From an uncultured Saprospiraceae bacterium (GTDB lineage: Bacteria; Bacteroidota; Bacteroidia; Chitinophagales; Saprospiraceae): 64,000 bases of DNA. The first letter of the stretch is position 1. The number at the start of each line of letters is the position of its first letter. The DNA lies in NCBI GenBank assembly GCA_937951615.1, contig CALFBH010000010.1:118264-182263 (forward strand), in the 5' to 3' direction. Both the position numbers and the translations under genes were made by a program. Below the pieces are notes generated by a model that did not search any database, was not told the origin of the DNA, and worked only from the letters and a program-made list of their open reading frames with translations. Positions 25,850 through 34,116 of this stretch are shown here, piece by piece.

Positions 25850-28045
25850 CTACTGATTAATCAAGTCATTTAGCACCTGTAGCGCTTCATCCAGATAAAT
25901 ATCTTTTCGAATGCTTTTATGCCATTCATCCAGACGAGCAATTTGCGCAGAATCAGGCTCTACCGTTTGTACAAAAAATTCGGGCTGGCTGACTTTAATC
26001 CCTGGAATTTCTTCTTTCATCAATTCCTCATATTTTTTGAACCGTGCTTCAGAAGCATCTTCTGCCGCTCTGTATTTTTTCAGACTCAATTGATTATTTG
26101 GGTTGTCACGTTCTTCTTTCAGTAATTTTGCTCTTTCGTCAATCATACTGAACGTTTCATTACTTTTAACGCGATTCTGGCTTCTTTGTTTAATTTTTGC
26201 CAGACTTTTAATGGATGTACACGCTTCATATTCTACGGGTTCTATTTCATCCCATACCATTGGGAAGTCGTGTTCCTTCTCTCCCATTTCTATATAATTG
26301 TACCGACTTGGCAGAATAATGTCTGGCTCCACACCTTTCAATTGCGTTGCACCACCATCAATCCGATAGAATTTTTGTACCGTCATTTTTACAGAACCTA
26401 AAGGACGTACACCAGATAAAGTTGCTGGAATGGTTCGATCTAAATTGATAAAACGCTGTACCGTACCTTTACCAAAGGTAGAATTTCCACCAATAATAAC
26501 TGCCCGTTCATAATCCTGTAATGCTGCTGCCAATATCTCGGACGCAGAAGCACTGCCGGAGTTCACCATAACAACTAGTGGTCCATCATAAGTCGTTTTT
26601 GAGTTTTTATCTCTAAGCACTTTGGGTGCATCGCCTTTACTTTTCACTTGTACAATAGGTCCTTTTTCGATAAATAGACCTGACATATCTACAACTTCAT
26701 TTAGCGAGCCTCCTCCATTATTTCTCAAATCGAGAATAATGCCAGATACATTTTCTTCCTTCAGTCCTTCCAGTTCTTTACGAATGTCTTCTGCACAATT
26801 GCGTCCGCCTGTTTTGGTGAAATCAGCATAAAATTTGGGAAGATAAATCAAGCCTATTTTACCTGCTGCTTTATCGCTTTCTATGATACTTGATTTTGCA
26901 TAAGATTCTTCCAAAATGACAATATCACGGGTAATTGGGATGATTTTCGTATCGCCTCCAACCTTTTTGACTGTCAGCCTTACTTCTGTACCTTTCTTCC
27001 CACGAATGAGTTTGACGGCATCATCCAAACGCATTCCTACTACATCCACAGGTTCTTCTTCTCCCTGCGCTACTTTTATGATAACATCGTTTGCTTCCAG
27101 GTCTTTTTGTCTCCACGAGGCACTACCAGGCACAATACGAATCACCTTGATGTCTCCATCTACTTCTCGCAATTGTGCTCCAATACCTTCCAGGCGACCA
27201 GAGATGCTGATGTCAAATGTTTCTTTCTCGGCAGGTGCAAAATAATTCGTGTGCGGGTCAAATGCAGAGGTAACAGCATTGAGATAAGTCGCAATGTAAT
27301 CCCGATGTTCCTGCTTGGCCAATTGCTCAAACCAGCGATCATGCGTTTTCATCTCATCTTTTCTGGCTTTAACTTCCAATTCTTCGAAAGTCATGTCCAG
27401 CACATCTTTTTCGTCTTTGTCTTTTTTAGATTCTTCCTTTATTTTTTCAAATTCCTTAGCTTTCCCTGCCAATCCCTTCACATTTACCTCTTTTTCTTTG
27501 GCCGCTTCCTCTTTGGCTTTTTCCTGTTTTTCAAGGTTTTCAACGATTCTGTCCAAAACCCGATATTTCAGGGCTTTCCGCCAACGGTCGCGCAGCTCTG
27601 TTTCGTCTTTTGCATGGTCTAGTTTTTCTTCATCAAACTCGATGGTTTCCTCTTTAGTAAATTCAAAAGGCTCTGCCAACATTTCTTTATAATAGCTTTC
27701 AATTTGCACGGTACGCTTTTTCAGCAATTCAACAGACAAATCAAAGAACTGAAATTCACTAGCACTCACCTGATCGTCAATTTCTGTTTTATATTTTTTC
27801 AACTGCGCAATATCATCCACAGTAAAAAAACGTTTGGAGCCATCCAAATCATCAAGATATAAATCATAAACTCTTTCAGAATAAGCATCATCAATTTCTA
27901 GTGGCGCATAATGCAATTGCTGCATCCCACTCAGAATAGATTGTATGAGGATTTCGTCTTTTTCTCCGTCGCTTTTTACCTGAAAAGCCCATATTCCAAC
28001 AAGCACGATGGCTGAAAGCACAAAAAACAGCAGACTCTTTTTCAT
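25850..28045 (-). CDS. C-terminal processing peptidase, S41 (Prc/Tsp-like)
   Basis: A 731-residue periplasmic protease. A signal sequence (KKSLLFFVLSAIVLVGIWAF) is followed by a long helical N-terminal region. A PDZ domain lies at ~265-365 (ISGRLEGIGAQLREVDG to VRLTVKK). The catalytic domain has Ser in VNSGSASASEILA (near 500) and Lys in FGKGTVQRF (near 525). The C-terminal extension resembles the Tsp-associated helical domain of large Prc proteins. Role: degradation or processing of periplasmic proteins and of lipoproteins or peptidoglycan hydrolases. A charged Lys/Glu-rich insert at ~180-235 is probably a coiled coil. Confidence 0.92.
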   Translation of the reverse strand: MKKSLLFFVLSAIVLVGIWAFQVKSDGEKDEILIQSILSGMQQLHYAPLEIDDAYSERVYDLYLDDLDGSKRFFTVDDIAQLKKYKTEIDDQVSASEFQFFDLSVELLKKRTVQIESYYKEMLAEPFEFTKEETIEFDEEKLDHAKDETELRDRWRKALKYRVLDRIVENLEKQEKAKEEAAKEKEVNVKGLAGKAKEFEKIKEESKKDKDEKDVLDMTFEELEVKARKDEMKTHDRWFEQLAKQEHRDYIATYLNAVTSAFDPHTNYFAPAEKETFDISISGRLEGIGAQLREVDGDIKVIRIVPGSASWRQKDLEANDVIIKVAQGEEEPVDVVGMRLDDAVKLIRGKKGTEVRLTVKKVGGDTKIIPITRDIVILEESYAKSSIIESDKAAGKIGLIYLPKFYADFTKTGGRNCAEDIRKELEGLKEENVSGIILDLRNNGGGSLNEVVDMSGLFIEKGPIVQVKSKGDAPKVLRDKNSKTTYDGPLVVMVNSGSASASEILAAALQDYERAVIIGGNSTFGKGTVQRFINLDRTIPATLSGVRPLGSVKMTVQKFYRIDGGATQLKGVEPDIILPSRYNYIEMGEKEHDFPMVWDEIEPVEYEACTSIKSLAKIKQRSQNRVKSNETFSMIDERAKLLKEERDNPNNQLSLKKYRAAEDASEARFKKYEELMKEEIPGIKVSQPEFFVQTVEPDSAQIARLDEWHKSIRKDIYLDEALQVLNDLINQ

Positions 28046-28233
28046 AAATGTATGATTATTTGGATGATAAAAGAATATTTAAATTATCCGTTTGAATTTA
28101 ATATAGTATATAAAGATACGTTGTTTCTAAGAAATAGTTATACCAAAGGTGTAGATACTTATAGTTTAACACAAATTTAACCCCTAATAAGCGCTAATGT
28201 TTTGATATCGTACCAACAAATTTTAGCCCATCG

Positions 28234-28304
28234 ACAGATAAAAACTATCCGGCAGTACCAAATCATAAAATAGACTGGGTCTATATTTTTATATCAGGTT
28301 ATTT
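28234..28304. repeat. 3' flank repeat, copy 1
   Basis: AACTATCCGGCAGTACCAAA to TCAGGTTATTT is nearly identical to 29072-29139. It abuts the 3' end of the 28313 gene and contains a TAGACTGGGTCTA dyad. Confidence 0.85.
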
Positions 28305-28312
28305 TTAGAGAC

Positions 28313-28867
28313 TTAACAAGAGTAAGATCTGATTCTATACTCCTCATAGAAACCCCACGGAAAATAACAACTTACCCGTTCGTAAATAATGACAGTACAT
28401 GGATTATATACTGTCATATTGAATATAGTTTGCCAACCCGCACATCTGCTCAATGAAATTAGGTTCTCTAAACTAAATGATTCAAATAATCTAGCCTCTT
28501 CAACTGATAAATAGCTTGCTATTGTATTCATATCGAATATATCTCCATAAGACGCATTGCTCATCAACAGTTCTATTTTATCCAGAGAAATAAAATAATA
28601 GACAACTTTTCTATGTAAAGCCAACTTCTCAATATCTTCTGTACTCAATGTATTGATATAACTATCATTTTCTTCATCTGACATTTTATCTTCATATCCG
28701 TGAGGCAGGAAAAAAGCCGGGATATCCGCTTCAAGAGCTGCTTCATCCACATGCTCTATTATAGTTTGATCAATTAATTGCTCCTGCTCACAGGAAGTCA
28801 TCATAACGCTGACCATCAGTATTGCCAAAAAGCTAAGAAAGATGGATTTTAATTTTAAAGTTTTCAT
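28313..28867 (-). CDS. Small lipoprotein, paralogue A
   Basis: A 184-residue protein. The lipobox is SVMMTSCEQ after a hydrophobic MKTLKLKSIFLSFLAILM. The body (EADIPAFFLPHGYEDKMS, HRKVVYYFISLDKIELLM, SVEEARLFESFSLENL) is about 60% like the 29143 paralogue. After ~140 the sequence diverges into a Cys-containing tail ending SYSC. No family recognised. Expected location: outer or inner membrane, periplasm or surface facing. The upstream leader AAAACAACAGTTATG is shared with the paralogue. Confidence 0.8.
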   Translation of the reverse strand: MKTLKLKSIFLSFLAILMVSVMMTSCEQEQLIDQTIIEHVDEAALEADIPAFFLPHGYEDKMSDEENDSYINTLSTEDIEKLALHRKVVYYFISLDKIELLMSNASYGDIFDMNTIASYLSVEEARLFESFSLENLISLSRCAGWQTIFNMTVYNPCTVIIYERVSCYFPWGFYEEYRIRSYSC

Positions 28868-29071
28868 AACTGTTGTTTTAAATAGTTAAATAAATTATTG
28901 TTTTTGCCAGTCATTTTCGGTTTGGGTTTGACGTAATGTATTTTAGCTAAAACGATATAGTTGTGACATTAAAACCGATTATAATTATGTATATCATTTT
29001 CACTATAAACAAATACATCCCTTAAAACCCACCTCGAAAATGATGGCGTTTTTTGCTCTAAAAACTGCCAG

Positions 29072-29139
29072 ACAGTAAAACTATCCGGCAGTACCAAATC
29101 ATAAAATAGACCGGGTCTATATTTTGAATCAGGTTATTT
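29072..29139. repeat. 3' flank repeat, copy 2
   Basis: Counterpart of 28234-28304 with the dyad TAGACCGGGTCTA. It shows that the duplication covered gene plus 3' flank. Confidence 0.85.
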
Positions 29140-29142
29140 GTA

Positions 29143-29748
29143 TTAGCAATAACCTAGAAATTTAGCTCTGTAAGAAGTATATGTAAGATTTGGGTTCCAC
29201 CATCTTGTACAAGTTCTCCTTTGTTGTTGAAACCGCTTGCAAATAGGCCAGTTGAGAGGAAAACCACTTGAGGTAATTACCTGGTATGGATTACCATAAT
29301 CTTGCCATTCAGTACATCCACGTAATGTAGCCAAGCTCTCTACATTAAATGATTCAAACAACCTACTTTCTTCAGATGACAAGTAGTTCATCACTGTGTT
29401 TGCACCAAATATATCTCCATAAGTCGCATTATCTATCAATACGTCTATTTTATCTAGTGAAACAAAATAATAGATAACTTTTCTGTGTAAAACCAGTTTT
29501 TCAAAGCCTTCTGTATCAAGTGTGCTAATATAATTCCCAATGGCTTCTTCGGACATTTTATCTTCGTATCCGTGAGGCAGAAAAAATTCAGGTATATCTG
29601 CTTCAAGAGCAGCTTGTTCTGTGTTTTCTATTGGAGTTTCTACTCCAATATCCTCTAATTCTGTTTGCTCACAAGAAGTCATCATAACACTGACCATCAG
29701 CATGGCCATAAAGCCAAGAACGATGGATTTTAATTTCAAATTTTTCAT
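29143..29748 (-). CDS. Small lipoprotein, paralogue B
   Basis: ATG 29748 (MKNLKLKSIVLGFMAMLMVS) gives a lipobox SVMMTSCEQ like the paralogue. The track's start at 29826 adds 26 residues of leader translation and is rejected. The body matches paralogue A (EADIPEFFLPHGYEDKMSEE, HRKVIYYFVSLDKIDVLI), with a different C-terminal tail containing four Cys, ending FLGYC. Function unknown. The pairing and conserved flanks indicate tandem duplication with tail divergence. Confidence 0.78.
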   Translation of the reverse strand: MKNLKLKSIVLGFMAMLMVSVMMTSCEQTELEDIGVETPIENTEQAALEADIPEFFLPHGYEDKMSEEAIGNYISTLDTEGFEKLVLHRKVIYYFVSLDKIDVLIDNATYGDIFGANTVMNYLSSEESRLFESFNVESLATLRGCTEWQDYGNPYQVITSSGFPLNWPICKRFQQQRRTCTRWWNPNLTYTSYRAKFLGYC

Positions 29749-30131
29749 AATTGTTGTTTTAAAATAGTTGAATAAAAAGTTTAATAAATCATTGTTTTTG
29801 TCAGTCAATAAAAATGTCGCGAACACCTTATCGCCTGGCTTATTCGTTCTTTTGGTTTTACTGCGTTTGTAATTAATTACACTACAAATGTAGAGGGGAT
29901 ATTTGGTATATTTTTACACTATTAAAGGCAAAAGTATTTTAATAATTATTTTAAAGCTTATTTAAATTACTATAAATCAGTTTCTTAAAATATTTAATTA
30001 AATTAAAAAGTATTTATGCAGACCAATTGAACACGAAAAAAAACACTCCACAAAACACAAAAAGAAGAGGTTGTGCATAGTTACACTTCTTAAATTGCTG
30101 TTAATCCTACCCATCTCTCCTTTAAAAAAGT
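29749..30131. other. Divergent gap, mostly AT-rich
   Basis: A TACATTTG -7-like box on the minus strand (29885-29892) could serve the 29748 gene. No gene or strong repeat seen in the rest. Confidence 0.4.
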
Positions 30132-30139
30132 TATTTTTG
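30132..30139 (+). promoter_or_regulatory. -7 box for tandem Ddl gene
   Basis: TATTTTTG fits TAnnTTTG. Transcription would begin near 30146, making the 5' UTR almost exactly the ATTCATCATTCATCATTTAT word tract (30147-30181) that touches the ATG. Confidence 0.45.
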
Positions 30140-30182
30140 CGCCTCAAAATTCATCATTCATCATTTATCGTTCATCATTAGC

Positions 30183-32855
30183 ATGAAAGTAGGAATCATC
30201 TTTGGCGGCCCTTCCCGTGAGCGGGAAATCTCATTTGCAGGAGGCAGAACGGTATATGACAACCTGAACAAAACCCTGTTTGAGCCTGTACCTTTATTTG
30301 TCGACAGCCACCGCAATTTTATTTTGCTAGACTGGCAGTATGTATATAAAGGCACGATACGCGACTTTTATCCACCCATCAGCTCGCTGCCCGAATCGGC
30401 GCATGAATTTCAAATCTATATAGAAAGTATTCCCGACCTGACGCCTGAGGCTTATGATGCTCTCATGCGACAAGTCGGTCGTCCGGTACAACTGGAAGAA
30501 CTGCCTGACTTGATAGATTTTGCTTTTCTTGCTTTGCATGGCACTTTTGGTGAAGATGGACAAATACAAGGTTTGCTGGAAAGTCTGGATCTGCCTTATA
30601 CAGGAAGTGGTATCCGTGCTTCCAGCATTGGTATGGACAAGGCATTTCAGAAAAAAATCATGAGCGCGGGCGATTTTCCCTGTCCGAATATTCTGGAGAT
30701 CAAACGGCAAGACTGGATAGAAGGAGATACAGATAATTTTTATACCACTGTCGTGGAAAAAACGGGTTTCCCAATCGTCATTCGCCCTGCCAATCAAGGC
30801 TCCTCTATTGGCGTTGCGATTATTGATAAAAATGAAGGCAAAGACAGATTCAATAAGGCTGTTAATGATGCTTTCTTCCGCGAAAATATCACCGCAGTAC
30901 AATGGAATGGTTATTCGGAGACAGAAAAGATAGCTTTTCTCCGCAAGCTCGGCGACATACGTGAGGGCATTGGATTTCCAGTTGCCGCAGATGAGCAAGT
31001 CATTTACCATCCTGAACAATTGCTGACTTTCCTGAACACCCATTTGGCGAAAGCCAAAAACATCACACTGGAAAGCCACCTGACTGAACAGATTGTTATT
31101 GCAGAAGAATTTATAGACGGGCAGGAATTTTCCTGCATTGTATTGAGGCAGGAAGATGGCTCAGTCGTTGCACTACCGCCCACCGAGATCATCAAGGGCA
31201 AAGAGGTTTTTGATTATCGTTCCAAATACCTGGCTGGCTTGTCGCGCAAGGAAACACCGATACGACTACCCGATGCACAAATTCATGAAATCCGCCAGGA
31301 ATGTGAACGGCTGTTTCATTATCTGGAGTTCAATACTTATGCTCGGATTGATGGCTTTATCAAAGCGGATGGCACGATTTATCTCAACGATCCCAACACG
31401 ACTTCCGGGATGCTGCCTTCTTCTTTTTTCTTCCATCAGGCAGCGGAGATTGGGTTGAACCCTTCTCAGTTTCTGACCTATATTATTCGGGCTTCTTTAC
31501 AGGAAAGGATGGCGACGTCCTTGGAAACAGGCAGTTTTGCTCATTTGCTTACTGATTTGGATACTCATATCGCTTCGCTCAAAAAAGGGCAGACCAACAA
31601 ACAAAAAATTGCAGTCATTTTGGGTGGCTATTCTTCTGAAAGGCATATTTCGGTAGAAAGCGGACGCAATATTTATGAAAAACTCGCCAGTTCAGACAAG
31701 TACGAGCCGATTCCTGTTTTCCTGACGGGAAGTGGCGAAGACATTCAACTCTATCAAATCCCCATCAATTTATTATTGAAAGATAATGCCGATGATATTC
31801 GGGATAAAATTTACACCTATAAAAAGCATCCTGTTCTGGAAACCATCAAACAGGAATGTGCTGTACTGACCAATAAATATGCTTCCGCAAATGTCGTTTT
31901 TGAGCCAAGAAAATTGTCTTATGATGAACTGACAAACATGGTAGATGGCGCATTCATCGCCTTACATGGTCGTCCAGGTGAAGATGGTACTTTGCAGGGC
32001 ATTTTCGATACCTTGGGCTTGCCTTATAATGGCTCGCCCCCTCATTCGTCCAATATCACCATTAACAAATATGAAACCCTGCAAAAACTCAAAGCTGCCG
32101 GATTTACGGTGACGGACCAATTGCTGATCAGCAAAGCTGACTTTTTGAAAAATGCGCAGGAGTGTATTGGAAGAATACAAACTAGTTTTGATTATCCGCT
32201 TATCGCCAAACCACTGGATGATGGCTGTAGTTCTGCGGTTAAAATGATTCGTGACCGCGACCAGATGGCGGCTTATTTGCGGGCTATTTTCCGTAAGGAG
32301 ACAGAAGAATTTGTTGCTCCGCTAGATGCTAAGATTTTAAAATTATTGCCCAAAGAAGAATTTCCACACAAAGAGTTAGCCCTCATAGAAGCCCTAATCA
32401 CCAGCAAAGGAGCAAAACATTTTCTGGAAATCACGGGAGGACTGCTCACTCGACGAGTGAATGGCGAATTGGAATACGAAATGTTTGAGCCTTCAGAGGC
32501 TTTGTCGGAAGGCGAAATATTATCATTGGAAGAAAAATTTCTGGCTGGTGAAGGACAAAACATCACACCTGCCCGTTTTGCTGACAATCAGCAGGATTAT
32601 GCGTATATTGCAGCCCAGGTAAAAGCCGAATTAGAACGCGCTGCCCGACTGCTGAATGTAGAAGGTTATGCGCGGATAGATGCTTTTGTACGCATTCATG
32701 AAGATGGAAAAGTGGAGACAATTATTATAGAAATTAATTCACTGCCAGGCATGACACCGGCGACCTGCATTTTTCATCAGACCGCAATTAACGGTTATAA
32801 GCCTTATGATTTTATTGATAAAATACTGGAATTTGGACTTGAATTGGTTGATTAG
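30183..32855 (+). CDS. Tandem D-alanine--D-alanine ligase fusion
   Basis: An 890-residue protein made of two Ddl-like units. Unit 1 (1-~465) has GIIFGGPSREREISFAGG, LHGTFGEDGQIQG, VIRPANQGSSIGVA and NDPNTTSGML. Unit 2 (~475-890) has VILGGYSSERHISVESG, LHGRPGEDGTLQG, AKPLDDGCSSAVK and IIEINSLPGMTPAT. Normal Ddl is ~300-370 residues, so each unit is enlarged, with inserts. The usual metal-ligand Glu (EIN) reads Asp (DPN) in unit 1, while unit 2 keeps EIN. The ATP-loop Lys/Gly region looks more canonical in unit 1. It should ligate D-Ala or a related D-amino acid for peptidoglycan; one unit may be structural. It leads an apparent run with the PASTA gene. Confidence 0.88.
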   Translation: MKVGIIFGGPSREREISFAGGRTVYDNLNKTLFEPVPLFVDSHRNFILLDWQYVYKGTIRDFYPPISSLPESAHEFQIYIESIPDLTPEAYDALMRQVGRPVQLEELPDLIDFAFLALHGTFGEDGQIQGLLESLDLPYTGSGIRASSIGMDKAFQKKIMSAGDFPCPNILEIKRQDWIEGDTDNFYTTVVEKTGFPIVIRPANQGSSIGVAIIDKNEGKDRFNKAVNDAFFRENITAVQWNGYSETEKIAFLRKLGDIREGIGFPVAADEQVIYHPEQLLTFLNTHLAKAKNITLESHLTEQIVIAEEFIDGQEFSCIVLRQEDGSVVALPPTEIIKGKEVFDYRSKYLAGLSRKETPIRLPDAQIHEIRQECERLFHYLEFNTYARIDGFIKADGTIYLNDPNTTSGMLPSSFFFHQAAEIGLNPSQFLTYIIRASLQERMATSLETGSFAHLLTDLDTHIASLKKGQTNKQKIAVILGGYSSERHISVESGRNIYEKLASSDKYEPIPVFLTGSGEDIQLYQIPINLLLKDNADDIRDKIYTYKKHPVLETIKQECAVLTNKYASANVVFEPRKLSYDELTNMVDGAFIALHGRPGEDGTLQGIFDTLGLPYNGSPPHSSNITINKYETLQKLKAAGFTVTDQLLISKADFLKNAQECIGRIQTSFDYPLIAKPLDDGCSSAVKMIRDRDQMAAYLRAIFRKETEEFVAPLDAKILKLLPKEEFPHKELALIEALITSKGAKHFLEITGGLLTRRVNGELEYEMFEPSEALSEGEILSLEEKFLAGEGQNITPARFADNQQDYAYIAAQVKAELERAARLLNVEGYARIDAFVRIHEDGKVETIIIEINSLPGMTPATCIFHQTAINGYKPYDFIDKILEFGLELVD

Positions 32856-32859
32856 GTTA

Positions 32860-32975
32860 TTAAGTAATTGAGTTATGTGAAGTATTGAGTATTTTGCTAC
32901 GCAAAAGACTCAATCAACTCAATAACTCAATCAACCCAATAACTCAATCAACCCAATCAACTCAATCAACGACAA
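32860..32975. repeat. GATTGAG/CTCAATCA word tract with core
   Basis: AATTGAGTTATGTGAAG words follow the ddl stop, then the core ATTTTGCTACGCAAAAG (32891-32907), then AACTCAATCAACCCAATAAC words up to the PASTA start. Confidence 0.85.
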
Positions 32976-32977
32976 AG

Positions 32978-33841
32978 ATGAGCGATAACAGCATTATAAA
33001 AAGAATATTAAACTGGATAAAAAAAGCATTGGTAGAAACTGGCTATTTCCTGAGTAGTCGGATTTTCCTGAAAAACCTGATCATCGCACTGGGTATTCTT
33101 GCCCTGCTTTTGTTTTTAGTATTCAAATTCCTCAATGTCTATACAAAGCATGGCGAGTCCATCACGCTACCCGACCTGCGTGGTCAATCTTTAGAATTGG
33201 CTGAAGAGCAAATGAAAGGCAAGCATATTGAATTGTTTGTTATCGACTCTTTGTATTTCCCCGACAAAAAGCCTTTTACGATTCTTGAACAAGACCCTTT
33301 ACCCGATTCAAAAGTAAAGGAAAGCAGGAAAGTATATCTGACGGTAAATGCCAGTGTGCCGCCACCAGTCAATGTCCCCGATGTGTGGGGAAAAGATGTA
33401 GATTTTGCCAAACGTCTGTTACGAGCCCGTGGATTTTCTGTTCATAAAAAAATAGAGTATAAATCAGATCCGGCAGTCAATACCGTTTTGCAAGTCAAAC
33501 ATAATGGCAAGCAACTCATACGCCCCAATACTAAAGATAAAAAAAGTGTGCTGAAAATACCTAAAGGCTCAGAATTGAAACTAGTCGTGGCAGAAGGCGG
33601 TGGCTCATCTATGGTGGTTCCAAGACTAGTCTGCCAGACCATGGACGAAGCAGGTTTTCAAATTCAAAGTTATAACCTAAATCTTGGCTCAGTGATGGTT
33701 GATGAAACAGTGAAGGACACGGCAAGCGCGTATATCTGGAAGCAGAATCCGGATTATAGTAGAGGTGACATTATACGCATGGGCGAGCAGGTGGATATCT
33801 GGCTGACAGCGACAAAGCCCGGCGAATGTCAAGGCTGGTAG
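32978..33841 (+). CDS. PASTA-domain membrane protein without kinase
   Basis: ATG 32978 (MSDNSIIKRI) is preferred. The track start at 32885 translates the word tract (NNSINPITQSTQST). The 287-residue protein has a short cytoplasmic N terminus, a membrane segment (LIIALGILALLLFLVFKFL), and three PASTA units beginning ITLPDLRGQSLELAEEQM, VNVPDVWGKDVDFAKRLL and MVVPRLVCQTMDEA. PASTA domains bind peptidoglycan or assist penicillin-binding proteins and Ser/Thr kinases, but no kinase domain exists here. Position after the Ddl gene suggests a cell-wall role. Confidence 0.88.
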   Translation: MSDNSIIKRILNWIKKALVETGYFLSSRIFLKNLIIALGILALLLFLVFKFLNVYTKHGESITLPDLRGQSLELAEEQMKGKHIELFVIDSLYFPDKKPFTILEQDPLPDSKVKESRKVYLTVNASVPPPVNVPDVWGKDVDFAKRLLRARGFSVHKKIEYKSDPAVNTVLQVKHNGKQLIRPNTKDKKSVLKIPKGSELKLVVAEGGGSSMVVPRLVCQTMDEAGFQIQSYNLNLGSVMVDETVKDTASAYIWKQNPDYSRGDIIRMGEQVDIWLTATKPGECQGW

Positions 33842-33844
33842 TCT

Positions 33845-33951
<107 letters not shown>

Positions 33952-34116
33952 AAACAGTCTCTTACACAACAAATCATTATACCTTTTCGTATTCTATTGC
34001 GACATCGTTAAGGAATCCTTAATTTATTATTTACTAAAAAACATTCAAAAAATAAATTCTTTATTTGAATTGCTTATTTATTTTTTGACTGCTTCTAAAA
34101 AAGCAAACGACTGCTT

